Below, piece after piece: positions 1 to 12,247 of a DNA stretch of 64,000 bases. Within the stretch, counting starts at the first letter, position 1; each line of letters begins with the position of its first letter. Where the stretch lies: positions 1,220,642-1,284,641 of the forward strand of contig SIJG01000016.1 of NCBI GenBank assembly GCA_023374025.1. Direction: 5' to 3'. Source of the stretch: Heterodera schachtii. Its lineage: Eukaryota; Nematoda; Chromadorea; Rhabditida; Heteroderidae. A program made the position numbers and the translations under genes. The notes under the pieces are model-generated. The model searched no databases and had not been told where the DNA came from. It saw only the letters and a list, made by a program, of their open reading frames with translations.

Positions 1-654
1 TTCACTGATCTCATCATCGAGCGATCCGGGGGAAGCCCAAACAAAACAACATTCACTGATGTGACTCAATTTGCTGCACTGTGATAATTTAATTAATTAA
101 AATTTGGTAATTTGCTATTTTTAAGTGAATTTATAATTGATAACTATGTTAACAAATTGGAAATCAAGGACATTGGCAATGCTTTTGCGTCGGAAGTGCC
201 ATTGGCACAAATTATTCGATGGAAATGGGATGATAAGGGGGCGCAAGTGATCAGCGAAGTGATTTACAAAATAATATCGATATTTTAATTAAAATTAAAT
301 TTATTTAAAAATTTAGACGAAAACACTCACAATTGGCGCGAAATTGGAGTTCATTTACGTTCATTCTTTGACTACATTTGTTGTCAGAATTCTTAAAAAG
401 CGGGAAATGAATGATAAAAAGTAAGTACAACATTTTCAATTAATGAAGCCGCTTCTCCCATTTTGGAACAAATTATTCTAAAGGTCTTGAAAAAATATAT
501 TCGTTTCGAGCTTTAGGGATCGTCGATCAAATCAAAAAAAATAAATAAATCACCATTTATTTGTCGATTTTCTGTATCGTACATTTTACTTAAAAATATT
601 CCAAAATGGTTGATAGCTTAATTAATACTTTTTTTACAAAATAACAATTCCTTT
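1..654. other. Upstream part of BTB locus, no complete gene seen
   Basis: AT-rich sequence with short open stretches. The one near 183-255 reads like a coding exon of the downstream BTB gene. Nothing else is recognisable. Confidence 0.35.
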
Positions 655-1886
655 CGCTTTTGTCGTCCATGTCCGCCGATCAGTTCACTGGACGATGAAT
701 TGACAGTAAAAATCGGTGATAAGCAGGTGAAAAAAATATTATATTATACATATATTGTCTACAATTCTGTGCCAAAAATATGACATTTCGAAATATTTTT
801 CATTGACATTAAAATTCTTTAAAAGTCAAAATTCCAGGTATAGACTTCAAAAAGGCCGAAACCCAGTTACTCCCCCGACATTTATCAATTCTTTGTGGTC
901 CGCGCAGAATTTTTCGAATATTTCAGCAATTTTATCTTTTTAAATTTTTAAAACGGATTAGGAGAGACAGGCTTAGCCCTAAGCCCTTGAACAATCCAGT
1001 GTCAAATTTCTATCATATTAAAATGCTATCGCAGATCACCGTGTCCGCTGCTTGGCTTATGTCCCTTTCGCCGATGATCAATCGGATGCTCAGTGTGGAG
1101 ATGAAGGAGAAGCAACAAAGAACACTCACTTTGGACGAATTGGGCGTGGACATGGAACTGTTCACGGAATTTCTTATGCACATCTCTCCCAATGCTCTTC
1201 ATGGACCAATTCTGCCAGGCCGTAATTATTTTTTCGAATAATTTCCGCTTTTAATTTTTTTTAATATTATTTTGCCTTATCATTTATCCATAAAATAAAG
1301 AGTTCCCAGGGACTTTATTTTTCACCCCCTCAAAAGGGGGGCTCTAATTTAGGGGGGGGGGGGGGGCTATGTTTTAGGAAATACGGCACAACGAATTTAG
1401 AGGCTTTAGAAAGCAGAAATAATTTTGATGTTTGGTTTTAAAACAAATTAATTTCGAATCGGTTCATTTTTAATCCAATTTTCACTTTTTTTATTCTAAT
1501 AATGCACTCACTATTAATGACTGATTTTATATAACCAAATGTAGAAACTAATAATTAAGCTAAAAATGTGCTTTTGCTGCTCAAATTGGCCGACTATTTC
1601 CAAGTTGATTGGTTGAAGTCGCGCTGTGAGAAGCATTTGATCAATTGCGTGGAAATTCCGCTGATCGACCGTTTCCTTCTGACCAAACAATACAGGCTCA
1701 CCATTTTGAAAGTGATTTTTTCAATTTTTAACCGAATTTTTAATTTTTTTTTTTCCTATTTAGAATTACTTTTTGCATTTGAATGTTGACAAATTGCGTG
1801 CCTTTTTCAAAGCAAATCGTGCTCAATTGTTGCCCAATGTCAGCGACGAGTTTTGCGGCGATATTTGTTTCCGCCTTTGTGGATAG
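655..1886 (+). CDS. BTB/POZ domain protein (5' end uncertain)
   Basis: BTB/POZ domains dimerise and often act as cullin-3 substrate adaptors; that role here is inference. Four exons join in frame: about 655-729 (ends LDDELTVKIGDKQ, then GT), 1035 to about 1228 (ITVSAAWLMSLSPMINRML, the core BTB helix-strand segment), about 1560-1713 (NVLLLLKLADYFQVDWLK, then CVEIPLIDRFLL) and about 1766-1886 (NYFLHLNVDKLRAFFKANRA, ending in TAG at 1884). LLKLADYFQ and RCEKHL are typical of nematode BTB proteins. An open stretch near 183-255 (AFASEVPLAQIIRWKWDD) may be an earlier exon. The initiator Met was not located. No stop interrupts the joined exons, so the gene may be intact. Good confidence for the domain, moderate for exon borders. 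Confidence 0.6.
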
Positions 1887-2038
1887 CTTTTGTGAGCTCG
1901 GCATTTTCGGATTTTTCTTGAAAGGATAACATTGTTATCACCAGGGTTTCCACTTTTCTATAAGAGAATTGTTAAACAATATGATATGTTAAAACTATAA
2001 AGTCAAAATATCTCAAATTTGTAATTGAATGTTTAAAT

Positions 2039-2752
2039 CAGAGATGTGATATCTGAGGATTTTTCCTCATTTTGTGGTCTTTTAGAGGGTCAAAGAGGAT
2101 TTTTTTGAAAAATGAGGATTTGCGGATTTTTGTGGTCTTTTGAGAAAATTTGAGGATTTTTGTGGTCTTTTGAGAAAAAAGTGACAAAAACGCATAATTT
2201 TTTGAAAAATAGGTATATTTGGCAAAATGTTCGAACTTTTTCTTCAAATCTTTAAACATTTTTTCGAAAAATCCTCAGTCAAAATCATTTTTTTTGACAA
2301 AATTTGTTAACAAATCGCACTCAAAATTCCAATTTTTTTTCCGGCAGCGCCTATCGGCACTGCCGGACCCCCTCCCCCAATGTTCCCAAAAAGTTTTTTG
2401 GAAAACCGCGCCACAAAAAAAAAAAAAACAATTTTTTTTGTGGGTCTCAGTGGACAGATAAACAGAATTCATTACACATGGACACAGTGAAAGCATTGGC
2501 CCAAGTGAAGTGCAACTTCGATTGTTCGTGCTCAGACTTCCATAAAATGCTTACAAATGACAAGAAATTGATGAATTTGATTGTTTCAAACGAAAAATAT
2601 GACAGTTAACTGATTTTGTACGCATTTTATGATGTTTTAAAAAATGAGGATTTTTCATGCCAAATGAGGATTTTTTTGAGGTATTTTAGTGGCAAATGAG
2701 GATTTTTTACGGCTGAAATGAGGATTTTCAAAATTTTGAGATCACATCTCTG
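2039..2752. mobile_element. Non-autonomous hAT-like element, 714 bp
   Basis: The ends are inverted repeats: CAGAGATGTGAT at the left and ATCACATCTCTG at the right. They are flanked by identical 8-bp direct repeats GTTTAAAT (2031-2038 and 2753-2760). An 8-bp target duplication plus a CAGAG-type terminus fits the hAT superfamily. The interior has many copies of a GAGGATTTTT-type motif near both ends and no transposase ORF. It also holds a CCTATCGGCACTGCCGGACC segment that recurs, diverged, near 43590 and 47005. Confidence 0.8.
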
Positions 2753-2760
2753 GTTTAAAT

Positions 2761-4127
2761 AGAAATTATTTGGACAATAAAATCTTCAAAAGCATTAAAT
2801 TCTCTTTACATAAAAATGGAAATCCTGATTATCACTATTATTGCAAGAAGCGATCATTTCTTCAAATCAATCATTCATTATTGTTGGAAATTTATTATTA
2901 TTTTTTAATAAAAATTTGAAGGAGAGGGTGGCAAGCAGGGCTGGGCGAAACTTCGAGCTTCGAAAACTTCGCGTTTTTTGGGCTTCGAGCTTCGACTTCG
3001 GGTAATTTACCCGAAGTTTCGAGAAAAATACACCCTAATGATTGGCTTTTGCTAAATTTAAATTTATATATTTTTATTAATTGACATTTGCGCGATCCAG
3101 TGGGTTGTCCTCTTGGTTATGTTCCTTATCTTTGCGTTGGATCAATTCCCCTCAAAGTATTTGTAATGCTTCTAATTTTTAAAAATTGTTCCTTTTTTAG
3201 ATGGAAATTAAATAAAATTTAACAATTCCGTTAAATTTTTTCCAGTTGAAATTAAAATCAAATGAATATTCTGAAAATTGCGCATAAATCTTTTAATAAA
3301 TAAGCCACAAATTTGCATTTTTCACCCGCCGGTGACTCCTAGACCTCCAATTTTTCAAAAAAAAGGCTCAAAATTGCAAACCAGAAAATTGTTAGGAAAC
3401 TCAAAATTGATTTTTTAAATTTATAGAAAGTTTTAATCAATTTTTAGTGAATATGGAAAAAAAATCTCGGGTTTTTGGGTCTCGGGATTTTCAGTCTCGA
3501 GTCCATGTATCGAATCTCGGTCTCGTGTCTCTGGAAATTTTTCGGTCTCGAACAGCCTAGTTATGATCATGATTTTTGTTACAAATAATTTTACCACCCA
3601 TTAAATTTTGTTAGGGAAAATTTTTTTTCAAAAACTTCGTGCTTCGAGCTTCGAAAACTTCGCGTTTTTTGGGCTTCGAACTCCGAGCTTCGAAAAAAAT
3701 TGGGCTTCGTTTCGAGCTTCGGCTTCGAGTTGATATTAACATATTTGAGAAATCTTGACTGTGTGACCAAAGGCAATAATAAAATAAAATATCCATAGAC
3801 CCGACCCGGCCGATTTTGTCAACCTCGACTAACGACCCAGCTTACCCCGAAAAACCCCGAGCTTACTAACAAATTTTTTTTCAGTATTCTTTTTTGATTA
3901 AAAATTTAAAACAGAAAATTTTTTTTTATAATTTAAGGCTTTTTCTACAATTCTTAAAAAAATTATTATTATTAACAACATTTTTAATGAGCCTAATGAA
4001 TATATAATATGTAAATAATTTTGTCATAATTGATTAATTGGCTATGAATTAATCCATTAATATTTACAAATAAATACCAAATCTTGTTTTATATTATTCT
4101 GTTTAATAATCTTCATTAAGAAAATAA
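2761..4127. repeat. Repeat-rich intergenic DNA
   Basis: No gene is seen. Two clusters of a CTTCGAGCTTCGAAAAC-type repeat lie at about 2950-3025 and 3635-3735. A GTCTCGG-type repeat cluster lies at about 3465-3570, related to clusters near 21700-21790 and 32706-32846. The rest is AT-rich. Confidence 0.5.
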
Positions 4128-4135
4128 AAAATGCT

Positions 4136-4695
4136 GGTACTTTTCCGTTTTGAGGCCAAAGTTATTTTATTTATTTATTAGTTTTTTTTAATCAACAGAA
4201 GGCGCGGAGAATTGCTAAAGCTACACACCAAATTATTTCTGAGGCATAAATGCCATAATTTGAGTTAATATCTCTTCGAATGGATCTGCAATTCTATTAG
4301 CTTGCTGTTGATTTAAAAAAAAAAATCAACTTTGGCCTCAAAACGGAAAAGGGAGCCCCGACATTTGCGGCTATATCCAAAATTGAATTCAAAGTTGAAT
4401 TTTTTCAAGCCCTGATAGCTTAAACAACCTTAAAATTAAGAAAAAACTGTCTTCTAGTTTATTAGAAACATTAATTCTGTTGTTTGAAAATTTTATTATT
4501 TTTTCAAAAATTCATTAACGATCAAATGATCGGATAAAAGCACTTTAAATCACTAATTTATGGATGTTTAGTGGATCAGGGATTTAAAAAACTTAATTTT
4601 GAACCCGATTTTGGACATAGCCGCAAAATGTCGGGCCGCAAAAGTCGGGGCCGCAAATGTCGGACCGCAAATGTCGGGACACGCGGAAAAGTACC
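4136..4695. mobile_element. TIR element with internal foldbacks, 560 bp
   Basis: Terminal inverted repeats GGTACTTTTCCG (4136) and CGGAAAAGTACC (ends 4695) are flanked by perfect 8-bp direct repeats AAAATGCT (4128-4135, 4696-4703). The left part is itself a foldback: TTCCGTTTTGAGGCCAAAG near 4142 pairs with the inverse near 4330-4349. A second inverted pair, CCCGACATTTGCGGCTAT near 4357 and its inverse near 4615-4640, follows. No transposase is present. An 8-bp duplication with GG termini resembles Merlin-type elements, but assignment without a transposase is tentative. Confidence 0.7.
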
Positions 4696-4703
4696 AAAAT
4701 GCT

Positions 4704-5500
4704 TTTATTTTGGGTCATTTTCGTGCATTTGGTTTTAAATTTATGGAGATGACACAAACAATAATGTTGTGATCACTGAAAATATTTTGTCCGAAATTAT
4801 TGCCATGGAAAATTGAGCAATGAAATGGTCAAACAATTTGTGGACGAAATGAATGAAAATGAGCAACTAATTAACGCAGTGTTTACATCCAAAAAGTTTG
4901 TTGAAATTTAAAAAATTACCTTTTTTAAAATGATTCTTATGAATATTTATAATAATTTTAAAAAGTAAGGAAAGGAAATTATTAGCGCACTAAAGAAGAA
5001 ATCAAACGGAGCAGACAAACAAAAGGCCCAATTAGAAATTGATGAGATGCCCAATAGAAATTGATGAGAAATACAGTAACCTGGTATGCATTAATATTGC
5101 AAAATCTTCACACCTACGCACTATAAAAATGGCATGGTATTTTTGAAGCTCAAATAATGGCAACAGCGTATTTTATTCGAATTTGATAACAAAAAGTAAA
5201 AAATAAATTATTATTTTTTAAATTTAGGGTAAAAATAGATTTTATAAAATCCTATGAGAAATCAAGGTCTGTTTGCCAAAATTTATAAATCTCGATACAT
5301 GGATCTGCATATTTGGTGAATTTTTAAAATCAATGAGAAAAATCATGGAATGAAGTCGAACCGACGCATGTTATAGGTCGCCAAAATCGTTAAAACTATT
5401 TTTAAACCAATAGTCAGAAAATGGTAAAAAGAACGTCAAATATAAAAGATTGAATTTAGCTTATTGCGCTAAAAAACCGCCGCACACTCGACTACGGCGG
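4704..5500. other. AT-rich intergenic DNA
   Basis: No supported gene. Short open stretches are interrupted by stops, and a small direct repeat (AATTGATGAGATGCCCAAT and AATTGATGAGAAATAC) lies near 5036-5073. Confidence 0.4.
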
Positions 5501-5505
5501 CCAGT

Positions 5506-5657
5506 AGGTGGGGCGAGACTACGGGCTACGGAAGAAGTCCGCGCGTGATCCGCAGGCGGTTGACTGATTGGCGGGGGCCCTCCGGGCCCCCGCAGTCAAC
5601 CGCCTGTGGCGCTCGTCAGACGTCTTCCTACGCCCTCCGTCTCGCCCCACTACTTGC
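5506..5657. repeat. GC-rich palindrome
   Basis: A GC-rich island in AT-rich surroundings folds on itself. GTGGGGCGAGACTACGG near 5510 pairs with CCTCCGTCTCGCCCCAC near 5635. CAGGCGGTTGACTG pairs with CAGTCAACCGCCTG. GGGGGCCC and GGGCCCCC meet at the centre near 5580. It could be a foldback transposon remnant. No target duplication was found. Confidence 0.6.
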
Positions 5658-5821
5658 TCCGTCTTCGCATGCTCCCTTTTGCGAAAGTTAGCTTTTAAAT
5701 TGTTATTTCCCGTTTATTATTTTTTCGGTACTGAAAAAATTCTTTTTCGAAAATGATGGTACCATCCCTATTATTACCAAAAATCAATTTTTTGTTCGTG
5801 TTAGAGTTTTAATAGGTCAAA

Positions 5822-7320
5822 ATGGATGTCCCTTTTCAGTTACATTGCCATTCCGTCATCGAATTTCTCCGTGCCAACCAACAAATTTTTGACAAAGGCA
5901 TCATTTTGGATTTGAAAGTGTCGCCTTTCTCCTATAAAGCCAAGAAAGTCGACCCAATTTGGAATGCTTTTGCCCGTGGAATTTGGCCCATTTTTGCGCC
6001 AAACATTCGCCATTTGAATTTTGGCAAGGCTCGTCATCTTGAAAATTTGCTTCGCCACACTTCGCCGTCAATTCTCACTGATCTCAACATTATTTCAATC
6101 CATTCCAATTATTTGTTGCCCGCGGCGATTGGTGATACAAAAAGGCCAAATGCAATTCTTTCTGATGGCCAAGCATTGACCAAATGGTTGCAAATGCCGA
6201 GAAGCGATGGCCAGCCAAACCAAAGCAATTGAGTTGTTCTGGTTATATGTCAAGAACCATTAAATTGGTCAACAATTTAAAAGAGGTGATCACTTTTTCA
6301 ATAAAATATTCGGACTGATTACCGCCATTTTGAGTCAATGTCATTTGCGCCATTTGAATTGACGAACGAACGGACCAAAGAAATGCTGACATTGGAGAAA
6401 GAAAACTGATGAAAATGCGGAAGAAAGAATACGGTTATAAATGGCAAGAGCGATGGGTAATGAAACGATGCCAAATTTTCGAGACAATTCAATGGGAGGA
6501 CGAAAAGACGAACAAATTGAACAATGTCGACTTTACGCTTTGTGGATTTGGGTGAGTGGAAACAGCTTTTGCTATAATAATCCATTTTAATTGCCCTTAA
6601 TTCAGGCCATTGTCTCCACCAAAAGCGGGCCAAAATTAACGCAAAAAGTCGTCTGAAAATGAATGCCGGGCTCAGCGGACAGCGAAACAAAAAGTGAAAG
6701 AATTATTAGGGAATGAGAAATTCTGATCGATCATTGTGAATTTTAATTGAGTTGACAATCGCTCGTCGCGTTTATTTGTTGCTTCTTTCAGTTAAATGAA
6801 ATCATTTACCACAAAAAGAAACGAACTTTGAGGAAAATTGTGAGTAAAAATTTATTGTATTAAACTATTTAAGTTGAGAAATGTTCCAAATGGGTTTAAG
6901 TCAGGGCTCCCAAGTTTTTTTTTCAAAATAAGGACAAACGAGGCTAAAACTAAGATTTTGACCACAAAAATAAGATTTTTTCTAAAACTAAAATTAGTGA
7001 GAAGGAAATCCAATAAAAACATTTGAATTGATGAATGAACGGACCAAAGAAATGCTAACATTGGAGAAAAAAGAAGGCCACAATGGAAATGCCAATGTTT
7101 GGCTGTTGAAGCGATGCCAAATTGGGAAGGCGATTCAGTGAGAGGGCGGAAACCCGAGCATTTTGAGCAATGTCCACTTTTGGATTGATAGTGATAGTGG
7201 CATGAATTGCATTGGGTGAGTGGCATTAGCTTTTGCTTATAATATCAATTTTAATTGCATTTCATTTAAGCCATTGTTCCACCAAAGACGGGCCAATGAT
7301 GGCAAAAAAGGAAAAAGTGA
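5822..7320 (+). pseudogene. Decayed F-box-like family gene copy
   Basis: The segment at 5841-6180 encodes HSVIEFLRANQQIFDKG, IWPIFAPNIRHLNFG, LRHTSPSILTDL and ALTKWLQMP, all colinear with the copies at 43.9-45.2 kb and 63-64 kb. Evidence of decay: the expected splice acceptor (CCCTTTTCAG before 5841) is followed by a one-base loss relative to the other copies (TACATTGCCAT against TACATCGACCAT), and a short insertion after DGQP near 6214 brings an early stop at 6230. The 3' exon (PFELTNERTKEMLTLEKE) occurs twice, at about 6335-6550 and 7020-7215, each with stops. The family carries an N-terminal F-box-like exon elsewhere in the window; here that exon is missing. The Met at 5822 lies in former intron sequence. 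Confidence 0.65.
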
Positions 7321-7864
7321 ATTAATTATTGGGAAATGAGAAATTCTGATCGATCATTACCAATGGAAAGTGATCTGCTAATTGCTCCTCATATGTATTT
7401 AATTGTTGCTTCTTTCATTTAAGTGCATTTAATTCGTTTGGGTTTTTGTGACTTTTATAACAGAAATGAAAGATAATGCTGACGTTTCCCTTTCCATCCC
7501 CAGTGGATAAGCACAGGAAAAGATTTATTCCTTTTCAGCTTTACCATTATTTTTGTCTTTGGGAAATTTAACATAAAATTCATTTGTCTAATTTTAAATT
7601 TTTTTGTTTTTTGAATTTCTAAGGCGCAGAGAAATTGCCGGAGGCGACAAAAAAACAGCTAAAACATTTACACTTTGTTGAAAAAAATGAATTTTTATGC
7701 TCGCACCACCCATAATTTTAAATGCAATCAGCCGCTTGCAATTCTGGTTTCTCAATTTTGGTATTTCATTTATTCAGAGCAATAATGCGAGATGAGAGCA
7801 ATACAACAATACAATTATAACGCCGATTCAAAACATCCAATACAATACACATATAATGGTGCGA
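7321..7864. other. Intergenic, no gene seen
   Basis: AT-rich DNA between the decayed F-box-like copy and the cullin 3' end. The cullin 3' UTR must lie at its right side on the minus strand. Confidence 0.4.
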
Positions 7865-10800
7865 TCATGCCAAATATTCATACAAATCGCGATCCTCCTC
7901 CGAGCGCTTCAAATATTCTTTCTCAATCAGCGAGTCGATGCACTTCTTGATGATCGGCACCTTAAAAGGGAAAGAAAAAACATTCATTTGCGCCCAAAAG
8001 CATTGTCCCCCACCCGTCCCTCACCTTTGGCTGGAAACGCGTTGTCAATTGGTTGAGCACCTCGGCCACCAGCAGCTGATGCTTCAACGATTTGCGCATT
8101 TTCATAATACGGACAATGGCAGCCTTAATGAGGGAGAAAATGGGGTCATCAAAATTGATTTGTCAATTAATTTGTCTCACCTGGATGACCAACTTCCTGT
8201 CCTCGTCCACCGTCTTCTGCACGTCCTCACTCTCCTTCTTTGTCTCCCTGGCAGATGACATGGCACGGACCAAGTCGACTTTGAGCTTGCGGCTGAAAAG
8301 GACGGGAAATTGAAAAAAATAATTTAGAATTGGTACGGTATTTTAATTCCCTGTGGATTTTTAGCTTATGAAAACTCAGAATTTTTAAAATTTAATTACA
8401 CACGATTATTTTCAAAATTAATTCACCTGTGGAATTCCGAGTTAAAGGTGAATTTCTGCTCGTTGTCATTGAGTTTCGTCTCGGTCAAAGCTGTCCCATC
8501 GGCGCTGGTGAGCTTCAGCAGATCCGTCTTGACCAAGGATTGAACAACGGCGCACAGCTGATCAGCGGGAAAGTCGGTGCCAAGAGCGACGTGCAGTTCA
8601 CCAAGTGTGTACGTGTCGCGTTCGTTGTACTGCATGAGGATGGCAATTTGTTGCGTGTTGCACTGGAAAAGAAAAACCATTTGAATAACATGCACAACAA
8701 AAGAAAGCCATGATTTATGTAAGCATTTATTTTTACCAAAAAATGCTTACCAAAAATGAGTATTTCGACTTGAAAGTGCCGGACGTCGTGACCAATTCAC
8801 CGCGGCACATTTGCAACGCCCAAGTCAGCTTACGCCCATTGAACCGGTTGATGTAGTACTGGGTGTAGGCTGAAAAGTAATGGCACTTTTCCCAGGGTGT
8901 ACCTCTCTCCACCACCCGCCTTCCCCAAACGTACAGTCAATGCAGTCGAGGAGAGGACGCGGGATTTCGAATTGGACCGGCTGCCCCAGTGGCCACACGT
9001 TCGACATGACGACAATGACGGAGAAGTCAACGTTGGATGTTCTCGGCAGCTAAAAAGGTGGTAACAATGCCTCATTCAAACTTAAATTTTGTTAGCCACC
9101 TGCTTGTACTGCTCGGAATGGTCCCTGCTCAGCGCGACATCAGTCAGCAGACGCTCCAGCTTTGAGGTGTACTCGAACCCGCACATGTGCTTCAGCTTTG
9201 CGATCATGCACCGCTCCTGCTCCTCGCTGGCTGACGTGTCGTAGACGAGGCGCTTGCACAAAAACTTGTGGAAAAACGCGTGGAACATGTCCTTGTCGTC
9301 GATGTATTTGAAGACGGTCATCTGTGACAATGGGGATATTAGCATTTTTAAGAAAACAGTATGGAAAATTTCAAACTTTAAGTCCAAACAAACCCACCAC
9401 TTGCTCCAGGTACTCATCCATCTTCTCGTCCTCGGCGCGTGCACCTTTGCGCAAAAGCTGATCAGAGTAGAGGACCAACAGCTGCGACGATTTGGATGCA
9501 TTCCGAGCCATCTCCGTAATTGCGTTGTTGTTGATGAACTTGCGGAAGGCGCAGTCCATTGCTTGCACAAAGCCATGGTCAGTTTTGAAGGAGTCCACCA
9601 CCAAGCGATTGTAGAGTTTGTGCCTTTAAAATGGTTCAGAAATATTTCCAAAAACCCACCCGCATAAACTCACTTTTTGAGGATACAGTTGATGTACTGC
9701 TTCGGACCGTTGAACGCCTCACGCGCAATTTGCTGAATGGCTGCCTTGCCCTCCTGTTCGATGTACTCCTTCAGGATCTCCTTGAGCTTGGTCAACCCGT
9801 TTGGCACACGCGAACAAAGTGTGTACTGAAAAAAACGAATTTTATGAAAAAATTATGAAAAGGTGGTGACATTCTGCAAATCTCACCATCCGTCCAAGAT
9901 GGTCATTCTGTTGGCGAGCGAGCAATGGCTGAAAATAATTGTATAACCTTTAAAAGTGACAAAAAAACAAAAAAAATTTTGCTACCTCAAATTTGTCGTG
10001 GAAGAGCCCGAGGTGCTGCTTGATCAACGCCGTGTCACATGCCTCCATCAGCGAGTCCATTGTTGTGTTGTCCAGGTAAAGTTGGCACCGGTCCCGCTCT
10101 TCATCAAGCCGTTTTTCAACCTGAAAAACAGAGAAAAACATGACGAAAGTTGCGCTCGTAAACGAGACTGACTTCCCCCGTTCACCACCCACCTTTTTCA
10201 TATAGTCCGGCACATTGACACTGTCCGACTGCAGAAAATTGTTCGACTCCGTTGTGTAGAAGTTGCGAGTGTCCTGTTTGTGTAGGAAATGTAAAAATAA
10301 AATTTCAAAATGCACAAAACCCATCCATCCAACCGTACCTGAAGGAAGCGCTGCTCAAAGTTGTTGCGGTACACTTGGTATTTGACGCTCGGACGATGCA
10401 CCACCGAATTCTGCTGCTGCTGTTGCTGGCCCACCGCCGGCGCCGGGTCGAGCTCGTTGATGCCAAGTTCAACTACAAAAATCAACTACAAATTTTTGGG
10501 GTGACGAAGCAAAAGTCTGACTGTATGAGGCGACCACTCCGCTGATCAGTCGCGTGGTGATGCGTTCCCCGTTGCGGTCCTTCTCCACCAGCGCCAGCGC
10601 AGCGGACGTGATGTTGTGGTGCAGTTCGTCAAAGATCACCGACTTCCAGATGGAGACAGCCAGCTGAAATTCGAGGAAAATTTAAAAATGAAACTCATCC
10701 CCCCTTCGTGTACGACCGTCACCACAAACTCACATTGTACACTTCCAAAATGCCGGGACGCGTCGCCTCGTCGACGTTCCGTTTGATCCAATGGCGGTTC

Positions 10801-11329
10801 AAGTAGGAGAAAATGCCGTTCGCCACGGTGGAGGAGAACTGGAATTTGGTCCACTGCTCGGTGTAGTAGTCCAGCAGCTGGTCACCGGACAAACGCTGAC
10901 ATTCCTGAAACAAAAGCAAAATTTGAGTCGGTTCCTGGACAAAAATTCCGCCCCCCCCCCATTAACTACCTGAAGCAACTTCCTCGCGTAATCTTCGACG
11001 AAGTGGCGCAGTCGCGTGTAGAGCTCCTCGCCGACAAACTCTGCACCAGCCGCCGCTGCCGGCGTCCCGCGGTTGCCCCGACGCGCCCGATTGTTCGTTG
11101 TTTCGTGCGTGAAGTTGCTGTTCTGCTGATTCGTCGTGCAGTGGTTGAAGACCAATCTGAACACAGAGGGAAGGGAAGTCTTACATAACAGTTACACCTC
11201 TGCTCAAACTCACGTGTAATACTCCATGTAGCGCTGCGGTGCCATTCTCTCCTGCGTCTTGAAGATGGACTCAAGGCCGGGCGAAAGATCCCTCCAAATT
11301 GTGTCGAATCTGACCGGATGATTATTCAT
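7865..11329 (-). CDS. cul-1: Cullin-1, SCF ubiquitin ligase scaffold
   Basis: Cullin-1 bridges Skp1/F-box substrate receptors and the RING protein Rbx1 in the cytoplasm and nucleus. About a dozen exons join in frame, starting at ATG 11329 ([15 protein letters not shown]) and ending EYLA then TGA at 7865. The N-terminal repeats include [20 protein letters not shown] and [13 protein letters not shown]. The cullin-homology region includes [35 protein letters not shown] and [19 protein letters not shown]. The C-terminal neddylation domain reads [18 protein letters not shown] (the Lys in RIMKMRK is the NEDD8 site in the family), then [18 protein letters not shown]. This tail fits CUL1 better than other cullins. 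A nematode-specific low-complexity insert ([17 protein letters not shown], then a Q-run) is visible. No frameshift seen; looks intact. Example exons: 11214-11329 and 10970-11156. Confidence 0.93.
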
Positions 11330-11994
11330 CCTTGATTGGCAGCGGACAACAGCAAATTAGTAGACAAATATGTGTGCTTAAGTATCGCTGAAAAAAACAA
11401 TTAGAAAAGCGTTTTGTTATGTCATTTAATCAGTTTCGGAAAACTAAAAATTGCTAAATTTGGGTTCAAGTGCACTTTAGGCGTCAATTTAGGTATGCTG
11501 AAAAAATGACAGTCTATGCTAGAGCAATTAGCAATAGCATATTCCAATGTTGCAATTCAGGGAATGAATGTTTTTGGGATTCAAAAATAAACACAGGCGA
11601 AATTTGGAACTTTACATGGAAATTGTTTGATTATTGAAGATGAATAAATAAATGGCATTGGCGTTTGGGAGTAAAAAGTGCAGTTTTCGAAAAAGTAAAT
11701 AATGGCAAAAAATGGAGTTTGGTCGCGAATATATACAAAAAAAAATTTGCTGGACAAAAATTTGGTAATCTACAGAGCTGAGAAAAGATGGCGCTAGTTA
11801 AAAAGCGGAGTCTTTTGAAAAATTTTTCATTTTTTTTGGTCTAAATTTGGCTGTTTGACAAAGCCCTCGGGGGCTCTAATTCAGTAAATACAATAGTTTT
11901 TCCCCTATTTTTCAATTCCATTTTTCGTAATTATAAATTTTTGCTCTTTTTATTTACCTCTCATTATTAAAGGTTGTTTCCAAAGCAATTAATA
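11330..11994. other. Intergenic region upstream of cullin-1
   Basis: AT-rich region holding the cullin-1 promoter on the minus strand and ending where the left arm of the inverted duplication begins. No recognisable element. Confidence 0.4.
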
Positions 11995-12247
11995 AAAAAT
12001 CTCTTACCCGAACTCGAGCAGAAAGTCGAAAATTTCGGATTTCGCTTTTGCTCAAATTATGTTAGGGATTCGAAATTGGATTAAATATGTGTTTGATTTA
12101 AAAAAGCCCGTTGAAAAGAGTTTTGCCTAAATAGCAAAAGAGCCAAATTAGTCCCCACTATGTTTTAGTGTCTTTGCAAAAAATACCCATGCCTAAAATT
12201 TAAAAAGAATTGTTTTCCCCTTTTTTCAGCAATAATCAATCATAAAA

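Noticed and set aside
9254..9667. Plus-strand frames of up to 137 residues within the cullin gene
   Set aside because: Antisense of cullin exons, which carry strong homology on the minus strand.
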